From: Actinosynnema sp. ALI-1.44
Lineage (GTDB): Bacteria > Actinomycetota > Actinomycetes > Mycobacteriales > Pseudonocardiaceae
Assembly: GCF_001984155.1 (NCBI RefSeq)
Contig: NZ_MTQO01000040.1
Span: forward strand, 124,001-188,000
DNA length: 64,000 nucleotides
Direction: 5' to 3'
The translations under genes and the position numbers were made by a program. Under the pieces are notes generated by a model. It was not told the DNA's origin. It searched no databases and was given only the letters and a program-made list of their open reading frames with translations. This document shows positions 25,951 to 34,465 of this stretch, piece after piece. Position 1 is the stretch's first letter. Each line of letters starts with the position of its first letter.

Positions 25951-27136
25951 GCGATGGGTGCGCGGCCCGATCGGACACGGCTCGGAAGCACGAGTCACCA
26001 GAGCAGGCTGCCGGACAGTGCTGGTGATGGTCCCGACTGTCACGGCCGGGGCGCGGCTGGCGGACGTGCTGACGCTGGTCCGCGGCGACCAGCGGATCCA
26101 GACCGTGCTCACGGTCCCGGACGACGCGTGGCCCGGTGCGTCGGACTTCGCGGCCGCGTGCGGCGGTCTGGTCATCCCGTGGCACCAGGCAGTCAACCAC
26201 CGGTTCGATCTCGTGCTCACCGCCAGTCAGATCGGGGTCGACCGGGTCAACGGCCGGATCATGATGCTTCCGCACGGCGCCGGGAACCTGATGTCCCGCA
26301 AGTACTTCGCTCTGGCGGGCGGCGCGGCGGCACCGCACACCGGGCTGGCAAGGGAGACACTCACCAGGCAGGGCAGGCTCATCCCGGCCGCGTTGGCGTT
26401 GACTCACGACAACGAGGTTCGCGTGCTGCGTCGTACGTGTCCGGAAGCGCTGCCGGTGGCCGTTGTCGCGGGCGACATCTGCTACGACCGCATGATCACG
26501 AGTGTGCCGAAGTACACCGAATACAGGCAGGCACTGGGAATCGAAGCGGACCAGAGCCTGATCACCCTCAGTTCGACGTGGTCGCCGGACTCGGTGTTCG
26601 GCCAGCAGCCCGATCTGTGCCACCTGCTGCTCCGGGAGGCGTCCGCCGCGGGCGGCCGGGTCGCGCTCGTGCTGCACCCCAACGTGTGGGCCGCGCACGG
26701 CCGGTGGCAGATCTCGTCGTGGCTGGCCGACTGCGTGGACGACGGGCTGCTCATCGTCCCGCCGGAGGAAGGCTGGCGGGCCACCATGATCGCCAGCGAC
26801 TACGTGGTCGGCGACTACGGGTCCACCACGCAATACGCGGCCGCGATCGGCAAACGGGTGGCGCTGGCGACGTTCCCGCGGCACAAGATCCGGTCGGGCA
26901 GCATCGCGGACCGGCTCGCGAGCAGCGCCACCCGGCTGGATCTCCGGAGTCCGCTGCTGCCGCAACTCCGGCAGGCCCGCAAGCACACGAGGCGGATCGC
27001 GGGGCAGGTGACATCGCGGCCCGGCCAGGCCGCGACGATCCTGCGCCGGATGATCTACCAGTCGATCGGGCTGCCGGAGCCCGACCACCCGGCGAGGCTG
27101 TTCGCTGTGCCGTTGCCGAATCTGGTCACGTCATGA
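25943..27136 (+). CDS. Putative GT-B-like transferase (CDP-glycerol/glycosyltransferase-like fold)
   Basis: This 397-residue protein is of uncertain function. Segments LPHGAGNLMSRKYF, VAGDICYDRM, LITLSSTWSPDSVFGQ, VALVLHPNVWAAHG and DYVVGDYGSTTQYAAAIGKRVALATFP follow the spacing of a GT-B transferase. The last resembles the donor-binding GDYGS motif of glycerophosphotransferase-like enzymes. Similar actinomycete proteins are sometimes labelled translation initiation factor 2, which the sequence does not support. GGAGG lies 7 bases before ATG 25943. It overlaps the dehydrogenase by 8 bp and the small gene after it by ATGA, so it is probably part of one sugar-modification operon. Confidence 0.6.
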   Translation: MSERWVRGPIGHGSEARVTRAGCRTVLVMVPTVTAGARLADVLTLVRGDQRIQTVLTVPDDAWPGASDFAAACGGLVIPWHQAVNHRFDLVLTASQIGVDRVNGRIMMLPHGAGNLMSRKYFALAGGAAAPHTGLARETLTRQGRLIPAALALTHDNEVRVLRRTCPEALPVAVVAGDICYDRMITSVPKYTEYRQALGIEADQSLITLSSTWSPDSVFGQQPDLCHLLLREASAAGGRVALVLHPNVWAAHGRWQISSWLADCVDDGLLIVPPEEGWRATMIASDYVVGDYGSTTQYAAAIGKRVALATFPRHKIRSGSIADRLASSATRLDLRSPLLPQLRQARKHTRRIAGQVTSRPGQAATILRRMIYQSIGLPEPDHPARLFAVPLPNLVTS

Positions 27137-27435
27137 GCCGGTCGCCGGGCAGCCCGTTGGCTGACGTCGTTGTCCGTGCCGCGCCCTGCATGTCCGTCGC
27201 CGACGACCTCGCGACCGCGATCCTCGCCGAGCTGCCAGGGTGTGTCCTGGTGGTCGTCGACGTGGCCGAGCGAGGCGTTCTGCTCGCGGCCCGGCCTGCT
27301 CAGCGTGTGGTCACTTCGCCGGGTGACGTGCTTCGGACCGCGGCCGAGGCTTACGAATCCTTGTTGCGCGGCAAGGGGATGCTGGACAGCCGGACGGACA
27401 TCTCCGCTGCCTTGGGATCCCGGTTGCCCGAGTAG
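27133..27435 (+). CDS. Small conserved-looking protein of unknown function
   Basis: This 100-residue protein starts at ATG 27133, overlapping the preceding stop as ATGA. The first half reads ADVVVRAAPCMSVADDLATAIL and CVLVVVDVAERGVLLA, a compact alternating beta/alpha pattern. No family was recognised and no signal peptide or membrane helix is visible. Its coding frame keeps high GC3. The 3' end overlaps the convergent NB-ARC gene by 85 bp, which is long for two genuine genes, so the true end or existence of one reading frame needs support. Confidence 0.55.
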   Translation: MSRSPGSPLADVVVRAAPCMSVADDLATAILAELPGCVLVVVDVAERGVLLAARPAQRVVTSPGDVLRTAAEAYESLLRGKGMLDSRTDISAALGSRLPE

Positions 27436-29465
27436 TGATCGCGTGCAAGTGTCCAATGGCGACGCGCGCTCTCCACGTCGCCCTGCCGGAGTGCGGCGTC
27501 GCCGAGCACCACGAGCGCTTCCGCCTCGTACTGGTCCGAACCCAGTTCACGAGCGATTCGCAGGGCTTCGGCCAGCGACGACGCCGCGTCCGGCACCCGG
27601 TCGAGGTCGAGATAGAGGCTGCCGAGGATCGTCAGCACGCGAGCGTGCTCCGCTCGGTCGATCTCGGCGAACGTGCTGGCGACGTCGAGCAGCGTCGTGA
27701 GTGCCTCGTCGTGACGGCCGAGCTTGACGAGTGTCTCGCCGATCCTGCGACGGCACAGGGCAACAGCTCGCTCGGTGCCGATCTTCAACCGGAGTTGCTC
27801 CGCCTGCTTGAAGTGCCGGAGCGCCGCATCGAGGTCGCCCTGGCTCAGAAAGACCCCGGCGACCTCGAACAGCAACGCCGCTTCGGTGAACTCGTCCTGC
27901 GCCTGTTTCGCGAGCCTGAGTGCGATCGCACCTTCGTCGAGGGCTTCGTCGTACCGATGGAGTTGGGCCAGTGCGAGCACCAGCTGGGTGCGCAGCCGGG
28001 CTTCCGCGACGGTGTTGCCTGTCCGTTGCGCTGCCGGGATGCCGAGCTTGTGCATCTCAAGCCAGTCGTCGTAGTGCCTGGCGTGCAGGAAGAATCCCCA
28101 CAGCGCTTCACAGAACTCCCACGTGGCCTCGTCCCAGCCGTGTTGTGCGGCGGCGCGAACCGCGTCGAGCAGGTTGTGGCGCTCCACGGCCAGCCACCGC
28201 AACGCGTCGCTGTGTGACGGAAAGGGATGTTCGAGGGGAACCTGAAACCGGGAGCCGACTCTTCGCCGTGTGGGACGCAGGGCGAGGTCCGCGGCGGCTG
28301 ATCTGTCGAGATACCAGTCGGCCATCCGTCGGACCGCCGCCTCCCGATCGGCCCGCGGATCCACCCATCTCGCCTGTTGACGAGCGTGCAGCCGGAGGAG
28401 GTCGTGGTAACGGAACCTCCGGTCGGAGATTTCCGCGATGAGGTGGCAGTCGACCAGTTCACTCAGTGACTCCTCGACCTCGTCGGGCTCCTCACCGGTG
28501 GCCGCGGCGGCCGCGTCGAGACTGAACTGCCTTCCGGGGTGCAGCGAGCACATCCGGTACGTCCTTGCGGGCGAACTGGCCAGTTCACCGTAGCTGACGT
28601 CGAAGACCGCCTCGACCGACGACTCGTCGACGGTGAGGGTCGCGAGCCGGTCATCGCTGCGAAGGGTGCCGACCTCCCGGGACACCGGGCGGTGCGGGCG
28701 AGCCGACAGCCGCGCACCGACGAGGGAGAGCGCGAGCGGCATACCGCCGCAGAGCCGGGCGATCTCCTCGGCCTGACTCTGCTCACGTGCGAGCCGCCCG
28801 GCGCCGACGATGTTGTCCATGAGCTGGACGGAGTCCGCGACGGACAGCGGGCCGAGTTCGAGAAACCGGGCGCTGTCGAGGCTCAGCCCCGCCAGCCGCC
28901 GCCTGCTCGTCACGACGACCACGGTGTTGCCGTAGGCGGGCAGCAGCGGCCGGACCTGAGCGGCGGAAACAGCGTCGTCCAACAGAACGATCATGGCCCG
29001 GTCGGCCGTCATGGACCGGTAGAGCGCCTGCCGCTGAGGCAGATCGGGAGGCATGTCCACGGCACGTGTGCCGAGTGCCAACAGGAAGAATTCGAGAACG
29101 TGGTCGGGAGCCGCCGGACCGCTCGACGAAAACGTGCCGAGGTCGGCGTGCAGCATTCCGTTGGGAAATCTCTTCCTCACGCGGTGCAGCCACTCCAGTG
29201 CGAGGGTCGTCTTACCGACGCCGCCGGCGCCGCTGATGACCGCGACCACAAGTCCGGAGCTTTCAGCCAACCATTGATCCAGCCGAGCCAGTTCGCTGTC
29301 ACGGCTGGTGAAGGACTGTGGCGGCGGCGGCAGCTGCGACGGCACGGGATGGTCGCGAGAACCTTTGTTGATCGTGATGTCACGGACGGAACCCGCCTGT
29401 ACCACCGAACTGCCTTCCACGATTCCGGAAAGTCGGATCTGATCAGGTTTCTCGCTTCCCGCCAT
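27351..29465 (-). CDS. NB-ARC/TPR STAND protein without DNA-binding domain
   Basis: The N-terminal 40 residues hold the glycine/valine pattern SGIVEGSSVVQAGSVRDITIN, seen ahead of NTPases in many actinomycete signalling proteins. The NB-ARC domain has Walker A SGAGGVGKTTLALEW (about residue 78), IVLLDDAVS, and TSRRRLAGL (sensor Arg). The rest is TPR. Unlike the SARP, LAL and XRE relatives in this window, no HTH or BTAD is present. ATG 29465 has GGGGAGG 7 bases upstream. It may act as a signalling switch or defence-type STAND ATPase. Its partner is unknown. Confidence 0.85.
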   Translation of the reverse strand: MAGSEKPDQIRLSGIVEGSSVVQAGSVRDITINKGSRDHPVPSQLPPPPQSFTSRDSELARLDQWLAESSGLVVAVISGAGGVGKTTLALEWLHRVRKRFPNGMLHADLGTFSSSGPAAPDHVLEFFLLALGTRAVDMPPDLPQRQALYRSMTADRAMIVLLDDAVSAAQVRPLLPAYGNTVVVVTSRRRLAGLSLDSARFLELGPLSVADSVQLMDNIVGAGRLAREQSQAEEIARLCGGMPLALSLVGARLSARPHRPVSREVGTLRSDDRLATLTVDESSVEAVFDVSYGELASSPARTYRMCSLHPGRQFSLDAAAAATGEEPDEVEESLSELVDCHLIAEISDRRFRYHDLLRLHARQQARWVDPRADREAAVRRMADWYLDRSAAADLALRPTRRRVGSRFQVPLEHPFPSHSDALRWLAVERHNLLDAVRAAAQHGWDEATWEFCEALWGFFLHARHYDDWLEMHKLGIPAAQRTGNTVAEARLRTQLVLALAQLHRYDEALDEGAIALRLAKQAQDEFTEAALLFEVAGVFLSQGDLDAALRHFKQAEQLRLKIGTERAVALCRRRIGETLVKLGRHDEALTTLLDVASTFAEIDRAEHARVLTILGSLYLDLDRVPDAASSLAEALRIARELGSDQYEAEALVVLGDAALRQGDVESARRHWTLARDHYSGNRDPKAAEMSVRLSSIPLPRNKDS

Positions 29466-29519
29466 GGGCGTACCTCCCCGCTGGTTGGCCCATCTACCTC
29501 TCTTTGCAGTGTCTTCCAA

Positions 29520-29870
29520 ACCGGAAGTCCGCGCGATCTATCCGGTGAGAATCACTCCGTTGCGTGCACCATCCGGCGGTCGTCGGCGCGGCAAATGGAC
29601 CAGGAAAAAGCATCAGTGCTGGTTGTGGCATGCGTGCGAAGTCGGGCTGGTGCGGCGGGGTTAGTGGATCTTCACTCGATGTCGACATCGATCTACTGCC
29701 CGTGTCGTGTTTGTCAGCCGTTCGCATGAAGGCGGCACGAAGTCTGAGCACCGCTGACACTTTTGGTCGACCGATCAGCCACCCGAAGTCAACCGGTGAA
29801 AATGAGGCATCTACCCTGTGAACCCAGTTTCAAGATCGATGATGTTGTGATTCTCGAAGGAGCTCGACGG
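29520..29870. promoter_or_regulatory. Intergenic region with perfect 16-bp palindrome
   Basis: This 351-bp stretch lies between the divergent NB-ARC gene and the small secreted peptide gene and shows no supported gene. TCGATGTCGACATCGA (29676-29691) is a perfect palindrome. The 60 bases before the peptide gene are AT-richer, with GAAGGAG as its ribosome-binding site. The palindrome is a candidate operator for either gene. Confidence 0.4.
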
Positions 29871-30122
29871 ATGCCGAGGAACAAGAAGTCGGTCGCGGCT
29901 GTTGCCGCATTCGGGTTTGTGGTGTTCACGGGCCTGGCTTCCGGAGCGCCTGAGTCCGTGGACCAACCTCGTGACATCCGGAGTGTCAGCGCGGAAGACG
30001 CCTGTGGCCAGGGGCGTCTCTCGACCGAGTCCCGGCACCACATCAGGTGTGGTGGATCAGATGTCGTGCTGGCGTCCCGGCATCACATCAGGGGAGGGGG
30101 CACCGCGCCGGTCGCGGTGTGA
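29871..30122 (+). CDS. Small secreted peptide with duplicated SRHHIR motif
   Basis: This 83-residue product has a clear signal peptide (MPRNKKS then AAVAAFGFVVFTGLASGAP) and a short mature region of about 57 residues. The motif SRHHIR occurs twice, as ESRHHIRCGG and ASRHHIRGGG, about 15 residues apart. Two Cys residues (DACGQG and RCGG) are present. GAAGGAG sits about 10 bases before the ATG. No homologous family was recognised. The His-rich repeat could bind metal, or the protein may be a processed peptide precursor. Both are inference. No modifying enzyme lies beside it. Confidence 0.6.
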   Translation: MPRNKKSVAAVAAFGFVVFTGLASGAPESVDQPRDIRSVSAEDACGQGRLSTESRHHIRCGGSDVVLASRHHIRGGGTAPVAV

Positions 30123-30140
30123 ACGCGGCACACGTCCCAG

Positions 30141-30167
30141 CCCCCGTCCGGCAGTGCCGAACGGGGG
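30141..30167. terminator. Bidirectional hairpin terminator
   Basis: CCCCCGT (30141-30147) pairs with ACGGGGG (30161-30167), with an inner GGCA/TGCC stem between them. It lies 18 bp after the stop of the small peptide gene and 16 bp after the stop of the convergent helicase gene, so it can serve both. There is no strong U-tract, as is usual for actinomycetes. Confidence 0.75.
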
Positions 30168-30183
30168 CCGTGAACTCCGGAAG

Positions 30184-32679
30184 TCAGTTGCCTACTTCGG
30201 TGATCCGCACGACGGCCGTCCCGGCCTCGTCGGACGCGGCCAGGTCGACCTCGCCGCTGATCGCCCAGTCGTGGTCACCGGCGGGGTCGTCGATGATCTG
30301 GCGGACCAGCCAGCTGTCCGGCTTCTGTTCCACGACGAAAAGATGCGGTCCGCGGGCCTCAGGACCGGCGGGGAGCTCGTCGTGCTCCTCGAAGTACGGC
30401 GTGAGGGCTTCCTGCCAGGCTTCGTAGTCCCAGCCGTCGGCGGCGTCGAGAAGGCCGAGTTCGTAGTAGTCGCGGCGTGAGGCCAGTTCGACCCGGCGGA
30501 AGAAGGCGTTGCGCACCAGGACGCGGAAAGCCCTCGCGTTCTTCGTCACGCCCGGCGGGGTGTCGTCCTGCTGCTGGATTTCCTCGTCGTCCGGGTTGGC
30601 CAGCTTCTCCCACTCGTCGATCAGGCTGGAGTCGACCTGGCGCACCAGTTCGCCCAGCCACTCGACCAGGTCCTGCAGTTCGTCGGTCTTGGCCTCGTCC
30701 GGCACGGTCTGCTTGACGGCCTTGTAGGCGTCCGCCAAGTAGCGCAGCACCAGGCCTTCCGAGCGGGCCAGCTGGTAGAAGCCCACGTAGTCCGCGAAGT
30801 TCATCGCGCGCTCGTACATGTCGCGTGCGACGGCCTTGGGTTCGAGGTGGTAGTCCGCGACCCACGGGTGGCCGCTGCGGTACATCTCGTACGCCGCGTT
30901 CAGCAGTTCGGCGAGCGGCTCGGGGTGTTTGACCTCTTCGAGCAACGCCATGCGCTCGTCGTACTCGATGCCCTCGGCCTTCATCTTGTTCACGGCCTCG
31001 CCGCGCGCCTTGTGCTGCTGCGCGGACAGGATCTGCCGTGGGCTTTCCAATGTGGACTCGATGACCGACAGCACGTCGAGCGGGTAGCTCGGGGACTCCT
31101 TGTCCAGCAGGTCGATCGCTGCCAAAGCCAGCGGCGACAGCGGCTGGTTCAACGCGAAGTCGAACTGGAGGTCGACCGTGAGCCGCACTGTGCGGCCGGT
31201 TTCGTCCGGCTCGTCGAGCTTCTCGACCACTCCGGCGGCCAGCAGGGCGCGGTAGATGGCGATCGAGCGCCTGATCAGCCTGCGCTGGGACGGGCGGTCC
31301 TCGTGGTTGTCCTCAAGCAGGTGCCGCATGGCTTTGAACGCGTCGCCGGGGCGGCCGATCACGTTCAGCAGCATGGTGTGGCTGACGGCGAAACTCGAGG
31401 TCAGCGGCTCGGGCTCGGCCGCGATCAGCCGCTCGAACGTCTGCTTGCTCCACGAGACGAAGCCCTCGGGGGGCTTCTTGCGCACGACCTTGCGGCGCTT
31501 CTTCGGGTCGTCCCCGGCCTTGGCGAGCAAACGCTCGTTCTCGACGTCGTGCTCCGGCGCCTGGACGACGACGTTGCCGACGGTGTCGTACCCGGCGCGC
31601 CCGGCCCGCCCGGCTATCTGGTGGAACTCGCGGGCCTTCAGGTGCCGTGTTCTCGTGCCGTCGTATTTGGACAGACCGGTGAACAGGACGGTCCGGATGG
31701 GCACGTTGATGCCGACGCCGAGCGTGTCCGTCCCGCAGATGATCTTGAGCAGCCCGGCCTGCGCGAGCCGCTCGACCAGACGGCGGTACTTGGGCAGCAT
31801 GCCCGCGTGGTGCACGCCGATGCCGTGCCTGACCAGGCGCGACAGGGTCTTGCCGAACCCGGACGTGAACCGGAAGCGCCCGATCAGGCGGGCGATCTCG
31901 TCCTTCTCCTGCCGGGTGGAGACGTTGATGCTCATCAACGCGCTGGCCCGTTCGATCGCGGACGCCTGCGTGAAGTGGACGACGTAGACCGGGGCCTGGT
32001 TGGTCTGCAGCAACTCCTCGATCGTCTCGTGCATCGGCGTCAGCGCGTAGCTGTAGAACAACGGGACGGGCCGTTGCGCGGAGCTGACCGTGGTGGTCTG
32101 CCGCCCGGTGCGGCGCGTGAGGTCCTTCTCGAACCGCGTGACGTCACCGAGCGTGGCGGACATCAGGACGAACTGGGCCTTCGGCAGTTCGAGGAGCGGA
32201 ACCTGCCACGCCCAGCCGCGCTCGGGCTCGGAGTAGAAGTGGAACTCGTCCATCACGACCTGGCCGACGTCCGCGTCGGCGCCGTCCCGCAACGCGATGT
32301 TGGCGAGGATCTCGGCCGTGCAGCAGATGATCGGCGCGCCAGCGTTGACGCTGGAGTCGCCGGTCATCATGCCGACGTTCTCGGCGCCGAAGACCTCGCA
32401 GAGGTCGAAGAACTTCTCCGACACCAGCGCCTTGATCGGCGCGGTGTAGAAGCTGCGGCGGCGCTCGGCGAGAGCGGCGAAATGCGCACCCACCGCGACC
32501 AGGCTCTTGCCGGAGCCGGTCGGTGTCGCCAGGATCACGTTGGACCCGGAGACGACCTCGATGAGGGCTTCCTCCTGTGCGGGGTACAGGCTCAGCCCAC
32601 GGTCGGTCGCCCAGGTGGAGAACGCGTCGAAGAGGGCGTCCGGGTCCGGGCTGGCGGGAACGAGTTCGGTGAGTGTCAT
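30184..32679 (-). CDS. Ski2-like DEAD/DEAH-box RNA helicase (DUF3516-type)
   Basis: This 831-residue helicase has motif I (ILATPTGSGKS, about residue 55), motif II DEFHFY (about 143), motif III LMSATLGD, and motif V/VI region GTDTLGVGINVP and FHQIAGRAGRAGYD. The long C-terminal extension, which includes the tryptophan-rich EWEKLANPDDEE region, is characteristic of actinobacterial DUF3516 helicases thought to act on RNA. ATG 32679 begins MTLTELVPASPD. It is a single gene with its own terminator. The next gene upstream on the same strand (VOC) is 39 bp away. Confidence 0.9.
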   Translation of the reverse strand: MTLTELVPASPDPDALFDAFSTWATDRGLSLYPAQEEALIEVVSGSNVILATPTGSGKSLVAVGAHFAALAERRRSFYTAPIKALVSEKFFDLCEVFGAENVGMMTGDSSVNAGAPIICCTAEILANIALRDGADADVGQVVMDEFHFYSEPERGWAWQVPLLELPKAQFVLMSATLGDVTRFEKDLTRRTGRQTTTVSSAQRPVPLFYSYALTPMHETIEELLQTNQAPVYVVHFTQASAIERASALMSINVSTRQEKDEIARLIGRFRFTSGFGKTLSRLVRHGIGVHHAGMLPKYRRLVERLAQAGLLKIICGTDTLGVGINVPIRTVLFTGLSKYDGTRTRHLKAREFHQIAGRAGRAGYDTVGNVVVQAPEHDVENERLLAKAGDDPKKRRKVVRKKPPEGFVSWSKQTFERLIAAEPEPLTSSFAVSHTMLLNVIGRPGDAFKAMRHLLEDNHEDRPSQRRLIRRSIAIYRALLAAGVVEKLDEPDETGRTVRLTVDLQFDFALNQPLSPLALAAIDLLDKESPSYPLDVLSVIESTLESPRQILSAQQHKARGEAVNKMKAEGIEYDERMALLEEVKHPEPLAELLNAAYEMYRSGHPWVADYHLEPKAVARDMYERAMNFADYVGFYQLARSEGLVLRYLADAYKAVKQTVPDEAKTDELQDLVEWLGELVRQVDSSLIDEWEKLANPDDEEIQQQDDTPPGVTKNARAFRVLVRNAFFRRVELASRRDYYELGLLDAADGWDYEAWQEALTPYFEEHDELPAGPEARGPHLFVVEQKPDSWLVRQIIDDPAGDHDWAISGEVDLAASDEAGTAVVRITEVGN

Positions 32680-32718
32680 GACCCCACAAACTTATCCCAC
32701 CAGCCCGTACGGCCATGG

Positions 32719-33057
32719 TCAGCTCTGCTGGAAGAGGCTGAACGCCGTGCCCTGGTCGTCGACGCAGTGCGCGTACCGGCCGAAGCCGGGGATGGGTGTC
32801 GCGTCACCGGGCTTGCCGCCGAGCTCGCCGACCTTGGCGAGGGAGGCGTCGAGGTCGTCGACGCTGAAGTAGACGCGGCTGTTGGGCGTGACGGAGTCCT
32901 TGGACGCGATGGCACCGGCGGCGCCGTTGGTGACCAGGTGGTAGTCCACACCCTCCTGGAACGGCGCGGTCTGCCAGCCGAGGACGCCCCCGAAGAAGGC
33001 GGTGGCCTTCGCGGTGTCGTCGACGGCGAGCTCGAACCAGTTGACTTCGCCAGACAT
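32719..33057 (-). CDS. VOC-superfamily (glyoxalase/bleomycin-resistance-like) protein
   Basis: This 112-residue single-domain VOC protein has VNWFELAVDDTAKATAFFGGVLGW at the N-terminus, VYFSVDDLDASLAKVGELGGK in the middle and a final GRYAHCVDDQGTAFSLFQ. GAAGGGAAG lies ahead of ATG 33057. Longer upstream start codons exist but add unconserved sequence. Single VOC domains of this form are often called extradiol-dioxygenase-like or predicted lactoylglutathione lyases. The substrate is unknown. Confidence 0.88.
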   Translation of the reverse strand: MSGEVNWFELAVDDTAKATAFFGGVLGWQTAPFQEGVDYHLVTNGAAGAIASKDSVTPNSRVYFSVDDLDASLAKVGELGGKPGDATPIPGFGRYAHCVDDQGTAFSLFQQS

Positions 33058-33165
33058 GGATCTTCCCTTCGAGTCGGAACCAACTGACTCGGAGGACGAC
33101 CAGGTCAGCCCCAACTCGACACCGGGCAGGAGATTTTCGAAGACGCTTACAAGATCTTTCCTGTC

Positions 33166-34007
33166 TCACGTCCTGGCATGTTCTTCAGCCGTTCGGGCGA
33201 TGAGGTCGAGTGACTCGGTCGGACTGAGCGCGAGCTCCATGAGCACCTTGTTCGCATCAAGGTAGGGGGCGACCAGTTCGGGTGCATCGAGAAAATGGGA
33301 TGCCGTCTTGTGTTCAAGGTAGACGATGGGCGCCGCCCTGGCGAACTCCATGGTTACGAAAGAGCCGTCTATGCCGGGGTGGGCGCCATGGGCGAGGGGG
33401 ATGACTCGCACGTCAGTAGTGGGTCGCTGGGTTGCTTCGATCAAGCTTCTCAGCTGGTTCGCCATCACCGACGGACCGCCAACGGGCCGCTGTAGGACAG
33501 TCTCGTCGAGGATCGCGACAAGATGTGGCTTGGGCTGGTTGAGGAGCTTCTGCCGCTCGATCCGGATGGCGACTCGCTTCTCCTTCTCGGCGGGCGAGAT
33601 GCCGCAGCCGCTCATGATCGCTCTGGTGTACTCCGGAATCTGGAGCAGGCCCGGGACTCGCAGCGATTCGAAGTGAGTCACCAGGTTCGCTTCCGACTCG
33701 AAAGCGTTCAGCGCGGAACCACCATGGTCCGGCCGTGTGAAGAGAGGATTTCCCACCAATGCGGCTGGCCCAGTTGCCGAGCCAGGTTCAGCATGTGGTT
33801 TCGTTCGGCGCCTTCGACACCGTAGATCACCAGCAGAGTGGCCATGTCCTCGGGCGCGACGACTCGGTGTCCGAGTTCCATCCTGTTGAGTGAGGCGCGC
33901 GAGAGACCCGCCAGCTTCGCGGCATCTCGAACATTCAGTCCTGCCTTGTCGCGCATGTGTTTGAGCTCAGCCGCGAGTAGGCGGAGCTGGGCCGAACCAG
34001 CTTTCAT
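33166..34007 (-). pseudogene. Frameshifted XRE-DUF5753 regulator
   Basis: The N-terminal HTH (MKAGSAQLRLLAAELKHMRDKAG, LSRASLNRMELGHRV, LARQLGQPHWWE) runs from ATG 34007 and stops at 33708. The C-terminal DUF5753 domain (AFESEANLVTHFE, LRVPGLLQIPEYTRAIM, LQRPVGGPSVM, VIPLAHGAHPGIDG) continues in the next frame, from about 33759 to 33166. Between the HWWE and FES codons there are 47 bases, where an intact gene would need a multiple of three. One missing base therefore explains the split. It may be a true pseudogene, a sequencing error or, less likely, recoding. No DUF397 partner gene lies adjacent. Confidence 0.8.
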
Positions 34008-34106
34008 GACGCCTATTCGACCCCGCGGGGCAGCGGATCCGCATCGCCCGATCGTGGTTGTTGTCTCGGCTTTTGGGACACGATCTCCTTCTGTCACGGT
34101 ACTTCC

Positions 34107-34379
34107 ATGACTTCTTTGGACGAGATCGTCTACACACTCCGGAACGACGCCGTCGAGAATCCGCCGAGCCGGTTCGCGATCTGCTCGGTCGAGGACGACG
34201 GCGAAGGTTTCCTGCTCGGGTGGGGGCTCGCTACCGCCGACCGTGTCGATGTGCGCTCGGTAGTGGACAACATGACCGGGCAACTCGGGTCGCTCAAAGT
34301 GATCGGTCTCCTCTTCGGCGAGCCGCACGAGGTCGTGTGGATCGACCCACGTCCCGAGGGGCTTGACGGACCCGGCTGA
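34107..34379 (+). CDS. Small hypothetical protein
   Basis: This 90-residue protein reads MTSLDEIVYTLRNDAVENPP, then FAICSVEDDGEGFLLGWGLA and GQLGSLKVIGLLFGEPHEVVWID. It is acidic and has no membrane segment. It is divergent from the broken XRE-DUF5753 gene, with a 99-bp gap. No family was recognised. The frame keeps strong GC3, which supports coding. Confidence 0.55.
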   Translation: MTSLDEIVYTLRNDAVENPPSRFAICSVEDDGEGFLLGWGLATADRVDVRSVVDNMTGQLGSLKVIGLLFGEPHEVVWIDPRPEGLDGPG

Positions 34380-34465
34380 CCGGTGATTTCATCTTCCCCA
34401 GCGTCGCAGTGCACCCGGCAAGGAGACCGTCGAGGGCGCGGAGGCGTGGTACTACAGGGAAGAAC

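Noticed and set aside
30847-33087. Long plus-strand frame opposite the Ski2-like helicase
   Set aside because: It is a mirror of the high-GC helicase gene, has Arg/Gly-rich unstructured composition and no recognisable domain.
34409-34465. Upstream ATG start for the hemerythrin-like protein
   Set aside because: It adds only Arg-rich unconserved residues and lacks a ribosome-binding site. TTG 34466 has AGGGAAG.
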